Below are positions 1 through 11,065 of a DNA stretch of 64,000 nucleotides, one piece after another. A model generated the notes under the pieces. The model had not been told where the DNA came from, searched no databases, and worked only from the letters and a program-made list of their open reading frames with translations. A program made the translations under genes and the position numbers. Within the stretch, counting starts at the first letter, position 1, and each line of letters starts with the position of its first letter. The DNA is taken from the NCBI RefSeq assembly GCF_030272615.1, contig NC_081410.1, positions 566,699,152 through 566,763,151 of the forward strand, in the 5' to 3' direction. This DNA is from Cryptomeria japonica. Lineage: Eukaryota > Streptophyta > Pinopsida > Cupressales > Cupressaceae.

Positions 1-309
1 CAATGCAATGTGTTCAATGGTCAGGATTAAACCGACTAAATTGCTTAACCTAAATGTTTAAGGCTTATGCTACCGACTTATCTGTCTCCTATAAGGTCAA
101 TATTGTTTTTCATTTTGAGGTTGTTGGCAAATGTTGTGTGTGTGTATCTAAGTGCAGAGATACGTGATTCTTGCCAGACCTAATAAGAGAGTAGATACCT
201 GCAAAGTGTGATTGCAGAAGGAACTAAAGTGGATCTGCATTGGCATTGAGTGCTATTACCAGATCATTGTAATACCTATTGACCTCTAACCACTTCAATA
301 GTTGGAAAA

Positions 310-505
310 TCCCTTAACAGGGTAGCTTTAACTGGCTTGCTATAAATCCTTTAATAGGGTGACTCAAAACCATTGAGTTCTTAAAATCCTCTAACAAGGT
401 TTAACCCTTAACCAGGTATTTTAGCCATCCCTTAACCAGGTGATCCCTAGTAGGATTGGTTCCTAACATAACCTATTGTAAAGTCTTTAACCAGACTAGG
501 CTCCC
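310..505 (+). repeat. Degenerate CTTTAACNAGG motif array in copia LTR
   Basis: Seven or so copies of a motif like CCTTTAACAGGGT recur every 20-35 bp (for example CCCTTAACAGGG, CCTTTAATAGGGT, CCTCTAACAAGGT, CCCTTAACCAGGT). The same array is in the other LTR at about 6008-6225, with one extra unit there. Position in the LTR suggests a cis-regulatory or RNA role, but function is unknown. Confidence 0.7.
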
Positions 506-558
506 AATAGAGCGAACTTCAGAAGAGTTCAAGAATAGCTTGTGGGTATTCATCCCCA

Positions 559-590
559 CCGTGGTTTTTCCCAATTGGGTTTCCACGTGA
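559..590 (+). promoter_or_regulatory. Conserved copia LTR hairpin (GTGGTTTTTCCC...GGGTTTCCAC)
   Basis: CCGTGGTTTTTCCC is followed after a short loop by GGGTTTCCACGTG, an inverted repeat seen in many plant Ty1/copia LTRs. The second copy is at about 6283-6315 with a small change in the loop. A role in RNA 3' end formation or folding is plausible from its position but not shown. Confidence 0.7.
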
Positions 591-953
591 AAATAATGTG
601 TGTTATGCATGATGCTTTTTCATGTGATGCTTTGTTATTTTCTGTCAAGTGGTAAAGCATGTTGAACCAGTAGTCTTTACATCTTTATTGATGTATTACT
701 AGTGTATGCATATGGTAAAGTGAAAATAAGATGTTAGATTGTGTGGAAAGTTAAGAGTTACCGGTTTATGTCTTTCACATTCTCATTGTGTTTTACTGGT
801 AGTAATCTGATTTAGACCGGTGTTATTGCCTGCTAGTCAAGTTCCGTATTTTCAGTCAAACCGGTTCAAGGAGAAGTTTTTTTTGTCTGTACTGATTCAA
901 TCCCCCCTCTCAGTACCGGTTTGGTACTAACTGTTCATCATTGATTCATCAAT

Positions 954-965
954 TGGTATTAGAGC
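954..965 (+). other. Primer-binding site, initiator tRNA-Met
   Basis: TGGTATTAGAGC matches the usual TGGTATCAGAGC complement of plant initiator tRNA-Met with one C-to-T change, two bases after the LTR end. Confidence 0.9.
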
Positions 966-1022
966 GTCCTCCAGGTCCCATGTGTTATAAGCTTAACCAC
1001 TTGAGGAAAAGATCCTATTCTA

Positions 1023-2041
1023 ATGATGAAGATGGAAGGTCCAAAGTTCAATAGAGATAACTTTAAAATAAGGAAGGACATAATTAAGATATACATCAAA
1101 AGCATGGGTGCTCAACACTGGAGCTATGTTGAGAATGCTTATGTTATCACTACCGGTACTCTCACTGATGATCAAAAGAGAGAGATTCAAGAGAATGGAC
1201 AAGTCATGAAAGCCCTAATCAATAGTTTATCTGACATTGAGTTTATTCATGTCTAGGATAAAGACAATCCCAAAGAAGTATGGGATGCTCTTGAGAATAT
1301 CTATGGCGGTGATGAGCATGTGAAACAAGCTAAGGAAGAAAGCCTTAGGAGAAAGTTTGAATACATGCATTGATTGAAGGAGAGACCATTCAACAATATA
1401 GAATACGAATCAAAATTTTTGTTGGAGACATCAAGAGTGCAAAAGAAAAAATAGATGATTCCACTGTTGTTAGCAAAGTCTTGAGATCCTTATTACTAGT
1501 CTATGCAATAAGTGTTGCTTCTATTCAAGAGTTGAGGTCTATACACAAGACAAAGGTATCCCTAGAATCCATCATTGCAAAGTTGACTGCCTATGAGATA
1601 CATAATTATGATGGTAGTATTCAGAAGACTAAATTAGCGTTTAGAGCATCTACTGAACCATCTAGAAAGGGAAAAGAAGCAAGTACCAGTTGTGAACCAA
1701 GACAAGGTAGAGAAATGGATGATGAGGAGATCCTAATGGAATTTGAAGCTCTTCTTGCCAACAGATTTCCTAAGGGAACCGGTAAATACAGGGGTAAGCT
1801 CCATTTGAAATGCTTTTCTTGTAACCGGATAGGACATGTTGCTATAAACTGTCCTAATGGTGATAATAAGGACAAACCAAAAAAGTTCAAGAAGTTCAAA
1901 GGAAGAAACCGGAGAAACTATTTTGTAGCAGTTGATGAAGGTGTCACTGATGAGGTATCAGAAGATGAAGAAAGTCAACATATTGTGTTTGTAGAAGTCA
2001 AGGAAGATGTGTCAGACAAGAAGGCTCGTCTCCTACTTTGA
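1023..2041 (+). pseudogene. gag: copia gag with CCHC zinc knuckle, broken
   Basis: Capsid-nucleocapsid protein that would package the element RNA. The start ATGATGAAGATG at 1023 opens a UBN2-like gag. The frame hits TAG at 1254, continues as recognisable gag to about 1365, then shifts by one base near 1368 and runs open to 2041. The zinc knuckle CFSCNRIGHVAINC (C-x2-C-x4-H-x4-C) lies at about 1816-1860, followed by a Lys/Arg-rich tail. A further one-base shift near 2030 joins gag to the protease frame. The stop and shifts make it nonfunctional. Confidence 0.9.
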
Positions 2042-3158
2042 TAATTTCAATGAGTGGATTATTGACAGTGGGTGTTCTCGCCATATGACTGGTGACCAGA
2101 GTAAGTTTCTATCTCTAGAAGAATATGATAGTGGTGTGCTATGTTTTGGTAATGATGCACCATGTATGATAAAAGGTAGAGGGTCTATCTCTCTTAATGG
2201 AAAAAGCAGTGCTGATAATGTGTATTGGGTAGAAGGTCTCAGACACAACCTTTTGAGTGTTGCCCAGCTGAATGATAATGGACTCACTCTATAATTCAAA
2301 AATGGAGTGTGCAAAATCAAAGGAAAGAATGGTGAACTGATGGCCACCGATATGCAGACCAAAGGTAACCTATTTCAGTTGAATGCAAATATCAGTACAT
2401 GTCTTATGGCTAAGTTTGATGATAGCTAGATATGGCATCGAAGACTCTGCCATGTAAAATTTGATAACATTGTGAAGGCCAGTAAGATCAAGGAAGTTAG
2501 AGGATTGCATGTGCTGAGCAAACCGGAAAAATCCCTTGTGTAGAGAGTGTCAATTGGGGAAAATGTCTTCCTCAACCTTCAAAGGTAAATCTTTCACTGC
2601 AGACAATTTACTTGATCTTGTGCATACTGATTTGTGTGGTCCTATGAAAACTAGGAGTGTGCAGAGAGATAGGTATTTTATGATTCTTACTAATGATTTC
2701 TCAAGAATGATGTGGGTCACATTCTTGAAGGACAAGTCTGAAGCCTTTGGAAAGTTCAAAGCCTTCAGAGCACTAGTAGAAAAAGAAAGCAGTAAAAAAA
2801 TCAAATGCCTTAGAACTAATCAAGGAGGAGAATTCAATTCTGGTAAATTCAATAAGTACTATGAAGAGAATGGCATCAAAAGGCAACTGTCTACCTCTAG
2901 ACTCTGCAATAGAATGGCCTAGCAAAGAGAAACAACCAGACTGTGGTTGAAGCAACAAGAACTATGTTGATCCAAGGGAAGGTTGCTCACACCTTTTGGA
3001 GAGAAGCGGTGAGCACTGCAGCCTACACAATGAACCGGGTACTCATCAAGAAAGGTAAGGATAAGACTCCTTATGAGTATTGGACCGGTAAGACACTAGT
3101 GGTAAGCTACTTTAGAGTATTTGGTAGAAAATGTTATATCAAGAGGAGTGAACATTAG
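2007..3158 (+). pseudogene. pol: copia protease and integrase, broken
   Basis: Starts with the protease signature WIIDSGCSRHMTG at about 2053-2092 (catalytic D-S-G). Then come the GAG-pre-integrase segment, with H-x3-H and C-x2-C ligands split by a frameshift near 2533, and the integrase core. The first catalytic Asp is kept in HTDLCGPM, but the second lies in RTNQGGEF, where family members have RTD: Asp to Asn. A one-base loss near 2895 and an in-frame stop just after interrupt the block that should hold the third catalytic residue. Stops at 2294, 2428, 2922 and 3158 confirm decay. Confidence 0.9.
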
Positions 3159-5111
3159 AGAAAGTTTGATGCAAAATGTGATGAGCGAATATTCCTAAGA
3201 TATTCCACCAAGAGTAAAGCTCTCAAATGTTTAAACAATAGGACTCAGATAATTGTTGAAAGAATCAATGTTAGAGTTGATGAAACCTCTAAGAAACCTG
3301 AGGAAACCGACAATAAGCAAGTAGGAGATGAACCAATAGTAACCTTCTAGGAACCGGTTGCAAAACAGCCCAGTACCAGTAATTGTTCTCCTCTACCGGT
3401 AGATGATGATGTTGATGGAGATGAGGATGAAGAAGAAAAGTAAGAGGAATCTGTTAAGTTCATCCCTAGGTATGTTAAAGTGAATCATGATCCAAAGCAG
3501 ATCATAGGAGATAAGGATGCAGGAATTCTTACAATAAGAAAGGTCAAAGAAAACTCTTGTATGATCTTTGAATTTGAGCCTAAATCATTTAAAGAGGCAC
3601 ATAAAGATGAAGACTTGATCAAATCAATGGAAGAGGAACTTGACCAGATAGAAAAGAATGGTGCACGGTCTTTGGTACCCAGAACTGAGCATAAAAATGT
3701 CATTGCCACCAAATGGGTTTTTAGAAATAAGCTGAATAAAGATGGCACAGTGGTAAGAAACAAATCCAGACTGGTGTGTAAAGGATATTCCCAAGAAGAA
3801 GGAGAAGACTATGGAGAAACCTTTTCTTTTGTATCCAGATTGGAAGGAGTTCGTATGCTTCTTGCATATGCAGCTTTTAAGAGATTGAAAGTATATCAAA
3901 TGGATGTAAAATCTGCATTCCTGAATGGAATACTTGAAGAGGAGGTGTATATAGAGCAACTAGATGGGTTTGTCCTATCAGAAGACATTGACATGGTGTG
4001 TAGGCTACATAAAGCCTTGTATGGACTAAAGCAGGCACCTAGAGCATGGTATGAACGCTTTCACTCCCATCTTGTGAAGATTGGATTTGAAATAACAAGT
4101 GAAGATAGCAATATCTACTTGAAATCATAAGGAGATAAGATTCTGATCTGTGAAGTATTTGTTGATGACATAATTTTTGGTGGAGATGAAAAGATGAGTC
4201 ATGACTTTGCAGATAAGATGAAGAAGGAATTTGAGATGTCACTTATAGGGGAGCTTAAGTTCTTCATTGGACTATAGATCCAACAAATGAAATATGGAAT
4301 ATTTATCACTTAGTCCAAGTATGTCAAAGAGGTGTTGAAGACCTTTGGCATGGAAGACAACAAACCGGTTGGTACACCGATGGTGACTGGTTGTAAATTA
4401 TCAGAAGAGGATGACTCAGCGTTGGTAAATGAGAAGGAATACCAATCAATGATTGGTAAGTTGTACTATGTAGTACATAGCAGACCAGACATTGCACATG
4501 CAGTGGGCATTACTGCATGGTTCCAGAAAATCCCAAGAGAATCCCACTTGGTAGCAGTCAAGAGGATTTTTAGATATCTGAAGGGAACTATTGACTATGG
4601 ATTATGGTATCCATACAATAATGATTTCAAACTAGAAGTATTTACAAATGCTGATTGGGCTGGTAATGTGGATGATCAGAAGAGCACAAATGGTGGTGCA
4701 TTCATTCTTGGTGGTAGAAAAGTCTCATGGATGAGTAAGAAATAGAGTTGTATCTCTCAGTCTACAACAAAAGTAGAGTATGTTGCAACATTTATGAACT
4801 GCACCCAGACAAATTGGATGAAGCATGTATTAAATGGTTTTAAAGTTCCTATATCTGAACTGGTAAGTATATTTTGTGACAACACAAGTGCAATTACCAT
4901 CTCCAAGAATCCAGTTTTGCATGCTAGAACTAAGCACTTTGAGCTCAAGTATCATTTCTTGAGGGAAAATGTTCATAACAAAGAGGTTGTATTGGAACAT
5001 GTTTCTAGTAAGGAGAAGTTAGAAGACATATTCACCAAGCCTCTACCGAAGGCTACATTTACCTATCTAAGAGGTGAATTAGGGGTGCTGCCCCTTCAAG
5101 AGGTGACCTAA
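3159..5111 (+). pseudogene. pol: copia linker, reverse transcriptase and RNase H, broken
   Basis: One frame runs from about 2943 to the final TAA at 5111 with several internal stops (for example 3158, 4130, 4745). An acidic Thr/Pro linker (3160-3475) leads into the RVT_2 reverse transcriptase: TKWVFRNKLN, QMDVKSAFLNG, LYGLKQAPRAWY, and the active site as FVDD near 4158 (usually YVDD). RNase H follows with TNADWAG near 4650, an IFCDNTSA block near 4870 and a KHFELKYHF block near 4935. Normal copia order and length; a relic. Confidence 0.92.
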
Positions 5112-5356
5112 AGGTGTGTGCTTCACATCAGTCAGGTCTTATATTGATATATCTTTTTTTAGGATTGATGTGTTGAAGGATGCTACTCCTCAGGGGGAGC
5201 AGCATAGTGGAACAGGGAAGCTTGTGCCTCCACTTTGGCAATGTTGTCAAAGGGGGAGACGATGTGATGTAGAGAAGATATCTACAACTTTGGGGGGAGA
5301 AGATGTGAAGTAGAGAGATATTTTTGTATATTTCCATCAATGCCAAAGGGGGAGAT
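5112..5356 (+). other. copia 3' untranslated region with repeated polypurine tracts
   Basis: Four G-rich purine runs occur before the LTR: CTCAGGGGGAGCAG (~5190), CAAAGGGGGAGACG (~5248), TTGGGGGGAGAAG (~5290) and the terminal CCAAAGGGGGAGAT (5343-5356) that abuts the LTR. The last is the plus-strand primer. Multiplied polypurine tracts are reported for the Sirevirus group of copia; I use that only as a hint. Confidence 0.8.
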
Positions 5357-6600
5357 TATTGGCATATGTGCAGAGTATGATGACATGATGATATTGTATG
5401 TTGTCATTGATGTCAATATGCTGAAGAGTGAACCGGTATATTGAAGTAAGCAACTAGCAAGAGAACCGGTATATGTGAAAAAGTGAAGTGGTATGTTTGT
5501 CCAAGTGAACCGGCATGTTGGAATGTGAACCAGTATATGGAATGTTTTGTATCAAGGTTTCATATGGTATGACTACTGGTTGGTAGTCTCAGCTTCAAGG
5601 TATCTAGTTGAAGTGTTCCAAGCTTGTGTGATTCAACCGATGACATCATGTGATGAGTTAGCATTGTAATGAAGATAAGATTGTGTTGCCATGTCAGCCT
5701 TGTGCACGTGAAGGATCTTGCATGAAGGAGATTGATCCTATCTACCTCGGGAATGTACGAAGTCTCTGTAAACGGTGGAGAATGCATGATGGGTTATCAG
5801 CCTCCAAGAAGCGATAAAGAATGAATGTTGGTGAACGTCTTGAGATCTATTCAAGACTATTGTATTCAATGCAATGTGTTCAATGGTCAGGATTGAACCG
5901 ACTGAATTCGTTAACCTAAATGTTTAGGGTTTAGGGTTTATGCTACTGACCTATCTGTCTCCTATAAGGTTGATGTTGTTTTTCATTTTGAGGTTCCAAC
6001 CACTTCAACATTTGGAAAATCCCTTAACAGGGTAGCTTTAACCAGCTTGCTATAAATCCTTTAACAGAGTGACTCAAAATCATTGAGTTCTTAAAATCCT
6101 CTAACAAGGTAACCTTTAACAGGGTTTAACCCTTAACCGGGTATTTTAGCCATCGCTTAACTAGGTGATCCCTAGCAGGATCGGTTTCTAATAGAACCTA
6201 TTGTAAAGTCTTTAACCAGACTAGGCTCCTATCAAAGTGAACTTCAGAAGAGTTCAAGAACAGCTTGTGGGTATTCATCCCCACCGTGGTTTTTCCTAGT
6301 TGGGTTTCCACGTGAAAAATATGTGTGTTATGTGTGATGCTTTTTCATGTGATTCTTTTTTATTTTCTGTCAAGTGGTAAAGCATGTTGAACCAGTAGTC
6401 TTTACATCTCTGTTGATATATTACTAGTGTATGCATATGGGTGAAGTGGAAATACGATGTTAGATTGTGTGGAAAGTTAAGAGTTACCAGTTTATGTCTT
6501 TCACATTCTCACTGTGTTTTATCAGTAGTAATCTGATTTAGACCAGTGTTATTGCCTACCAGTCAAGTTCAGTATTTTCAGTCAAACCAGTTCAAGGAGA
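5357..6600 (+). repeat. copia 3' LTR, 3' truncated
   Basis: Begins TATTGGCATATG directly after the purine tract (the expected TG is now TA). Its first 510 bp contain several GAACCGGTATATG-like repeats. From 5869 it parallels 1-891 of the 5' LTR, minus about 170 bp. It ends within CAAACCAGTTCAAGGAGA, about 60 bp short of the LTR end, at the junction with the chromovirus LTR. Confidence 0.9.
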
Positions 6601-6654
6601 TTTTTGGAGCTTGGAGTGCATTTTTGTCTTCTTTTTGAAAATTCATATTTCAGC

Positions 6655-7145
6655 AAGACTTACCCAGATGAAGTTGCCAACAGTTGGAGCAATTTGAAGT
6701 GGAGCCATTGGATATCGACATAAGTGTTTTCCACCTACCCCAATAACCCGATGAGATTGCCAGCAGATTAGAGTGAGTGGAATGAGTTCGGAGTGGAGGC
6801 ATCGGGTATCGACAAGACTAGTTTTCATGTTGTCTGATAACCTGATGGAAAAGCATAATGTTTGGAGCATATCATCGGCTATCGACATAACATATTACGA
6901 ACTACACCGATAACCCCATAAGGAAGCATTCTGTTGGGAGTGCACCATCGACTGTCAGCAAGAGATGTTTGATGCTATGTTGATAACCCAATGAGGAAGT
7001 GCACAATTTTTAAAATATCATCAGACATGAGAGTAAGTGTTTTGATGCTGCTCCGATGACCTGATGGAAAAGAAAGTGATTTGTAAACTGCCATCGGACA
7101 TCGGAGTGAGTGTTTTGATGCTAACTCGATGACCCGATGACGAAA
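6655..7145 (+). repeat. Degenerate tandem repeats in chromovirus U3
   Basis: About seven units of 60-75 bp, each built on CCGATAACCCGATGAGG or CCGATGACCCGATGG followed by a CATCGGNNATCGG-type half. The same series lies in the 3' LTR at about 12500-12985. It sits upstream of the TATA box at 7229, so a promoter or enhancer array is a reasonable inference. Confidence 0.75.
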
Positions 7146-7228
7146 GGAAAGACAGTTACAATCAGAAACTGAATTGTGTCGATTTGAATCTCATCTATTA
7201 GGGATGATTCAAGATATGTCTAGGAGGC

Positions 7229-7236
7229 TATAAAAT
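7229..7236 (+). promoter_or_regulatory. TATA box, chromovirus 5' LTR
   Basis: GGCTATAAAATACC lies in the middle of the LTR; the 3' LTR has TATAAAAG at 13073-13080 in the same context. Confidence 0.65.
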
Positions 7237-8056
7237 ACCAAATGGGCATTTTGTAATGGGGTTTTTTGGATTGGGATTGTCGGATGTGTTGATTCCACAA
7301 GAACAAACTTCTTTTGAATATCAATTAGAAGATCATTTTCTAGTTTCTTTTCTTAGAGTTTAGTTTCTATTGTAAACAATGCTTAAATCCTTAAGTGGTA
7401 ATGCAGATAGGGTAGATGTTGTTTTTCCATGTTTTGTGAATTTCAAGTTGCATTCGTGCCAAGCTTGGCTCTATAAATAAAGTCATCTTTTGTTCTCCTC
7501 TCCTCTGTTAGCATCCCACATTTATGAACATGGCTCTGTCTTGACACTCTATCGTGGAATCTACATGACCATTGGAGGTTGTCAAGAAGGGCCAACCATG
7601 TACAGTAGAGTTCTATATGTAGCAAACTGGGGAATGGCGTCGATCGTTTCAATAGACTGGCCCTAGGCGAGATTGATGATAGCCCAACTAGGTTTCGGTG
7701 AGCAAGTGGAATCATTTGTAGGGTAGACTAGAGTCTAGGCTATTAGCCTTAGACCAAGGGAAGATGGGATCAAAGGGAGTGAAGAAGGACAAGCATGAGG
7801 AGAAAATGACTTAGGAGAAGTTGTAGGTACACTTAATGGTAGAGAAAACCCTGCAAGGTGTGTGGTGAGATCTGGTGGATTAGTGAGTTGGTGGATTTAC
7901 AAAAGTGAATTCACAAAGAGTAGAGTAACAATCCTCGATAGTGAGGACCTAGAGTGGAATAGGGGAATAAAGAGGAGCATTTCTAGGTTAGGCTAGGAAA
8001 AAGGCCTTGGAGTGAGTCAAGCTGACTCAAGCAATCTAGGGTCCTCCCTATCAGAT

Positions 8057-8068
8057 TGGTATCAGAGC
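8057..8068 (+). other. Primer-binding site, initiator tRNA-Met
   Basis: TGGTATCAGAGC, an exact match to the complement of plant initiator tRNA-Met, three bases after the LTR end at 8053. Confidence 0.95.
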
Positions 8069-8128
8069 AAGTGAAAGACTTTGGGTGAAGAGTGCAAGAC
8101 TGATCTAGTATCAGAAGAAGGAGTAAAG

Positions 8129-9160
8129 ATGGTGACCAATATAGAATTGGCTAAGAAGGTCGAAGAACAAGAAGATAAAAACCGATTTCTCAATGAAAGG
8201 TTGGAGCAATTGGAGTAGAAACTAGGTGTGATGGAAGTCAAGACAACAAAAGTGAGTGGGATGATAGAAGAGAAGGGTAAAATGGTAGCAATAGAGGATG
8301 AAGTCCTTGCACAAGACCCTATTGTTGATCAAGAATCATTCTTGAAGGCTTTGAAGGTAATGAGAGGAAAATCTTTAGAAGGAGTACCACTGTTTAGTGG
8401 GAAGATGGAAGTAGAGTTGGTAATGGAATGGATAGAGGGAATGGAAAATCATTTTGAGTGTGAAGGTGTGAATGAGGCCCAAAAGGTTAAAGTGGCTAAG
8501 TCAAGAATGAGAGGTGCTGCCGTTACTTGGTGGAAATTTATACAAAATGAGAGAGAGAGAGAGAGAGAAGGTAAGATCCCCATCTCTAATTGGAAAGGGA
8601 TGATAAGAAAAATCAGAGAGACTTACCTTCATGAAGATTATGATGTGCAGTTGCATAGGAAAAGACAAAACCTAAGGCAAAAGGAGTTAGATGTAAGTAC
8701 CTACACTGAACAGTTCCAGAAGTTGTGTCTACGGTCAAAAGTGATGGAGGATGAAAGCATTAGAGTAGCAAGATATCTTAACGGTCTGATATGGAACATA
8801 CAAGAGGAAATAAGTTTGTTGAGTCCAACTACCATTCACAAATGTTATTAATTGGCCTTTAAAGTAGAAGAAAAGAATAAGGAGAAACATGAAGGTACCA
8901 GTAAAGGCAGAGGTAGAGGCCGAGATTCAAAAGGTTTTAGAGGAAACTATAGTGGTAGAGGAAGTGAAATAAGATCACAAGGAGAGTCAAAATTGACTGA
9001 GAAGTCTGATGAATCGAGTGGAAGAGGAAACTATGGTAGAGGAAGAGGTCATAACAACAATAATAGAGGTAGATCTAGAAGTTCTAGTGGAGGTTCATAC
9101 TTTTCAAACATGAAGTGTTACAATTGTAGTAATTTTGGTCATCCTCCCTATAGGTGTTCG
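8129..9160 (+). pseudogene. gag: Chromovirus gag with zinc knuckle, two stops
   Basis: ATG at 8129 (MVTNIELAKK) starts 61 bp after the primer site. The frame has a TAG at 8216 and a TAA at 8849 but no shift. The Retrotrans_gag core lies at about 8380-8830 (VPLFSGKMEVELVMEWIEGM, AAVTWWKFI). A short GA tract at 8550-8568 encodes an ER repeat. A Gly/Arg/Ser-rich nucleocapsid follows, with the zinc knuckle CYNCSNFGHPPYRC at about 9116-9157. It would form the particle shell and bind RNA. Confidence 0.92.
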
Positions 9161-9943
9161 GAGAAGGCAAGCTCATCACATTTAGAGAAAATAATCAATT
9201 ATGTGCAAGAGGATTCTTGTAGTGTGAAGTCTCCTAAAGTAAATCTTGACTCAGAGAATGGTGAGAATCTGATGGTTAGAAGGGTTCTAATAAGGGAGTT
9301 GGTTAAGGAAGAGCCTAAACAGAGGAGGTCTCTATTTGGAGTAAAGTGCAAGATACTTGGTAAGGTCTGTAAAGTGATCATTGACTCAGGATCAACTGAC
9401 AATATCATCTCCGAAGAAGCAACAAGTAAACTTGGGTTGAGTAGCATGCCACATAGTCATCCTTACAAGGTCACATGGTTGAATAAAGGACAACATGTGT
9501 TAGTAAATGAACAAGTATGGGTTGAATTTTCAATTGGGAAATATTCTGACAGAATTTTATGTGATGTTCTACCCATGGATGCCTATCATTTGTTGCTAGG
9601 TAGACCATGGCAATTTGATAGAAAAGCTATCCATGATGGAGAGAAGAACTCTTATGCATTCACAAAGGAAGGGGTGACATACAAGATTCAAGCTTTGGTA
9701 AATGATGAAGGAATCAAGACTAGTGGTCCTAATGTGTTGTTGGCTGGAGGAAAAGAATTTTTGGGAGATCTCAAGAAAGGAGATGGAGAACATTATACTC
9801 TCTTAGTGAAACCTAGTCAACCAAAGAAGACTAAACAAGAAGTTTTACCTAAAGAGGTTCAACAGTTGTTAGAACAATTTAAGGGCATTGTGAGTAATGG
9901 AACACCTGCAAGACTACCTCCTCCTAGAACAGTAAGTCACTAG
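9161..9943 (+). pseudogene. pol: Chromovirus aspartic protease and linker to RT
   Basis: Same frame as gag. The catalytic triad is seen in VIIDSGSTDNI at about 9380, and the flap and C-terminal region in YHLLLGRPWQFDRKAIHDG at about 9588. The frame ends at TAG 9941 where homologues continue into RT. Domain intact in itself; cleaves the Gag-Pol polyprotein in the family. Confidence 0.9.
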
Positions 9944-10936
9944 ATAGAATTTATACCCAAAGCATCACTGCCTAATAAGGCTGCATATAAGATTACTCTT
10001 GAACAAAACAAAGAAGTGGCAAGATAAGTACAAGAGTTGCTTGACCAAGGTCTAATCAGAAAAATTAAAAGCCCATGTGTTGTGCCAGTGGTGTTAGCAA
10101 CCAAGAAAGGAGGTAAATGGAGACTATGTACTAACTCTCGGGCAATAAACAAAATCACCATAAGATATAGATTTCCTATCCCTAGAATTGAGGATTTAAT
10201 GGATTGTCTTAGAGAAGCAAAGTATTTTACTAAGCTGGATTTAAAGAGTGGATATCACAAGATCTAGATTAAAGAAGGGGATGAATGGAAAACAACTTTT
10301 AAGACTATAGAGGGGTTATATGAGTGGTTAGTTATGTCGTTTGGGCTTACTAACACCCCTAGTACCTTCATGAGGTTGATGAATGAGGTGTTGAAGGACT
10401 ACATAGGTAGATTTGTAGTGGTATACCTTGATGATATCCTCATATTCAACAAAATAGAGGAAGAGAATGTTGAACACTTGCAGATTGTATTAAGGAAACT
10501 ACATGAGGAACAGTTTGCAATCAAACTTGAAAAATGTGAATTCATGAATCAAGAACTCATTTATCTGGGTTTTGTAGTATCCCAAGGCACTTTGGAAATG
10601 GATCCTAGCAAGGTGGAAGCCATAAAAAGTTGGCCTACACTAAAAACTACTATTGAGGTAAGAAGTATCCATAGACTTGCCCAATTTTATAGGAAGTTCA
10701 TTCGAGGACTTTCCCAAGTTTATAGAAAGTTGAGAAATAGACATATCAAATAGATAGAATACCTGCAGGCATACACTTTCACTATCAAGCACAAAAAGGG
10801 ACAGCTGAACAAGGTAGCAGATGCCTTAAGTAGAAGAATTCTCACTGTCCAAGAAGTGACTTTGCAGAGCATAGGTGTGGAGAGTTTCAAGGAGCTTTAC
10901 AGGGAAGACGAAGACTTCTTTGAGGTATACAAGGTA
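9944..10936 (+). pseudogene. pol: Chromovirus RT fused to a remnant of RNase H (internal deletion)
   Basis: RT in the gag frame: [43 protein letters not shown] and the active site [10 protein letters not shown] (YLDD at 10423-10434). Stops lie at 10025, 10265 and 10751. After [16 protein letters not shown] near 10725 the sequence jumps to RNRHIK and EYLQAYTFTIKHKKGQLN, the far end of RNase H, then ADALSRR. The catalytic body of RNase H, over 100 residues, is missing: an internal deletion. The frame ends at TGA 10937. Confidence 0.9.
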
Positions 10937-11065
10937 TGAAGTGAGTTTAATAATTATTTCAATAGCCAGTATGCAGATTACACATTGCAGAGTGGTCTTT
11001 TGTTTAAGGGATGTCAGTTATGTGTGCCAAGGGGATCTATGAGGGAAAATATCATACAGGAAAAA

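Larger units (their letters stand above)
1..951 (+). repeat. copia 5' LTR (3' part)
   Basis: Matches 5869-6600 at high identity, beginning with the same CAATGCAATGTGTTCAATGG. It ends with CA at 951, just before the primer-binding site. Bases about 121-288 have no counterpart in the 3' LTR, which joins GAGGTT directly to CCAACCACTTCAA; a deletion in the 3' LTR is the simplest reading. The last 60 bp (about 892-951) are absent from the 3' LTR because that copy is truncated. Confidence 0.93.
1..6600 (+). mobile_element. Ty1/copia LTR retrotransposon, decayed, both ends incomplete
   Basis: Order is LTR, initiator-Met primer-binding site, UBN2-like gag, protease, integrase, RT, RNase H, purine tract, LTR. 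Integrase before RT is diagnostic of Ty1/copia. The left LTR begins outside the window: its first base here matches base 5869 of the right LTR, so about 510 bp are missing. The right LTR stops at about 6600 where a chromovirus LTR begins. Coding is broken by at least four frameshifts and many stops, so the copy is dead. Lineage within copia is not assigned. Confidence 0.95.
6603..8053 (+). repeat. Chromovirus 5' LTR (5' truncated)
   Basis: Collinear with 12450-13850 from GGAGTGCATTTTTGTCTTC to the shared end GGGTCCTCCCTATCA. The first about 100 bp of the LTR, present at 12356-12450, are missing here. Confidence 0.93.
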
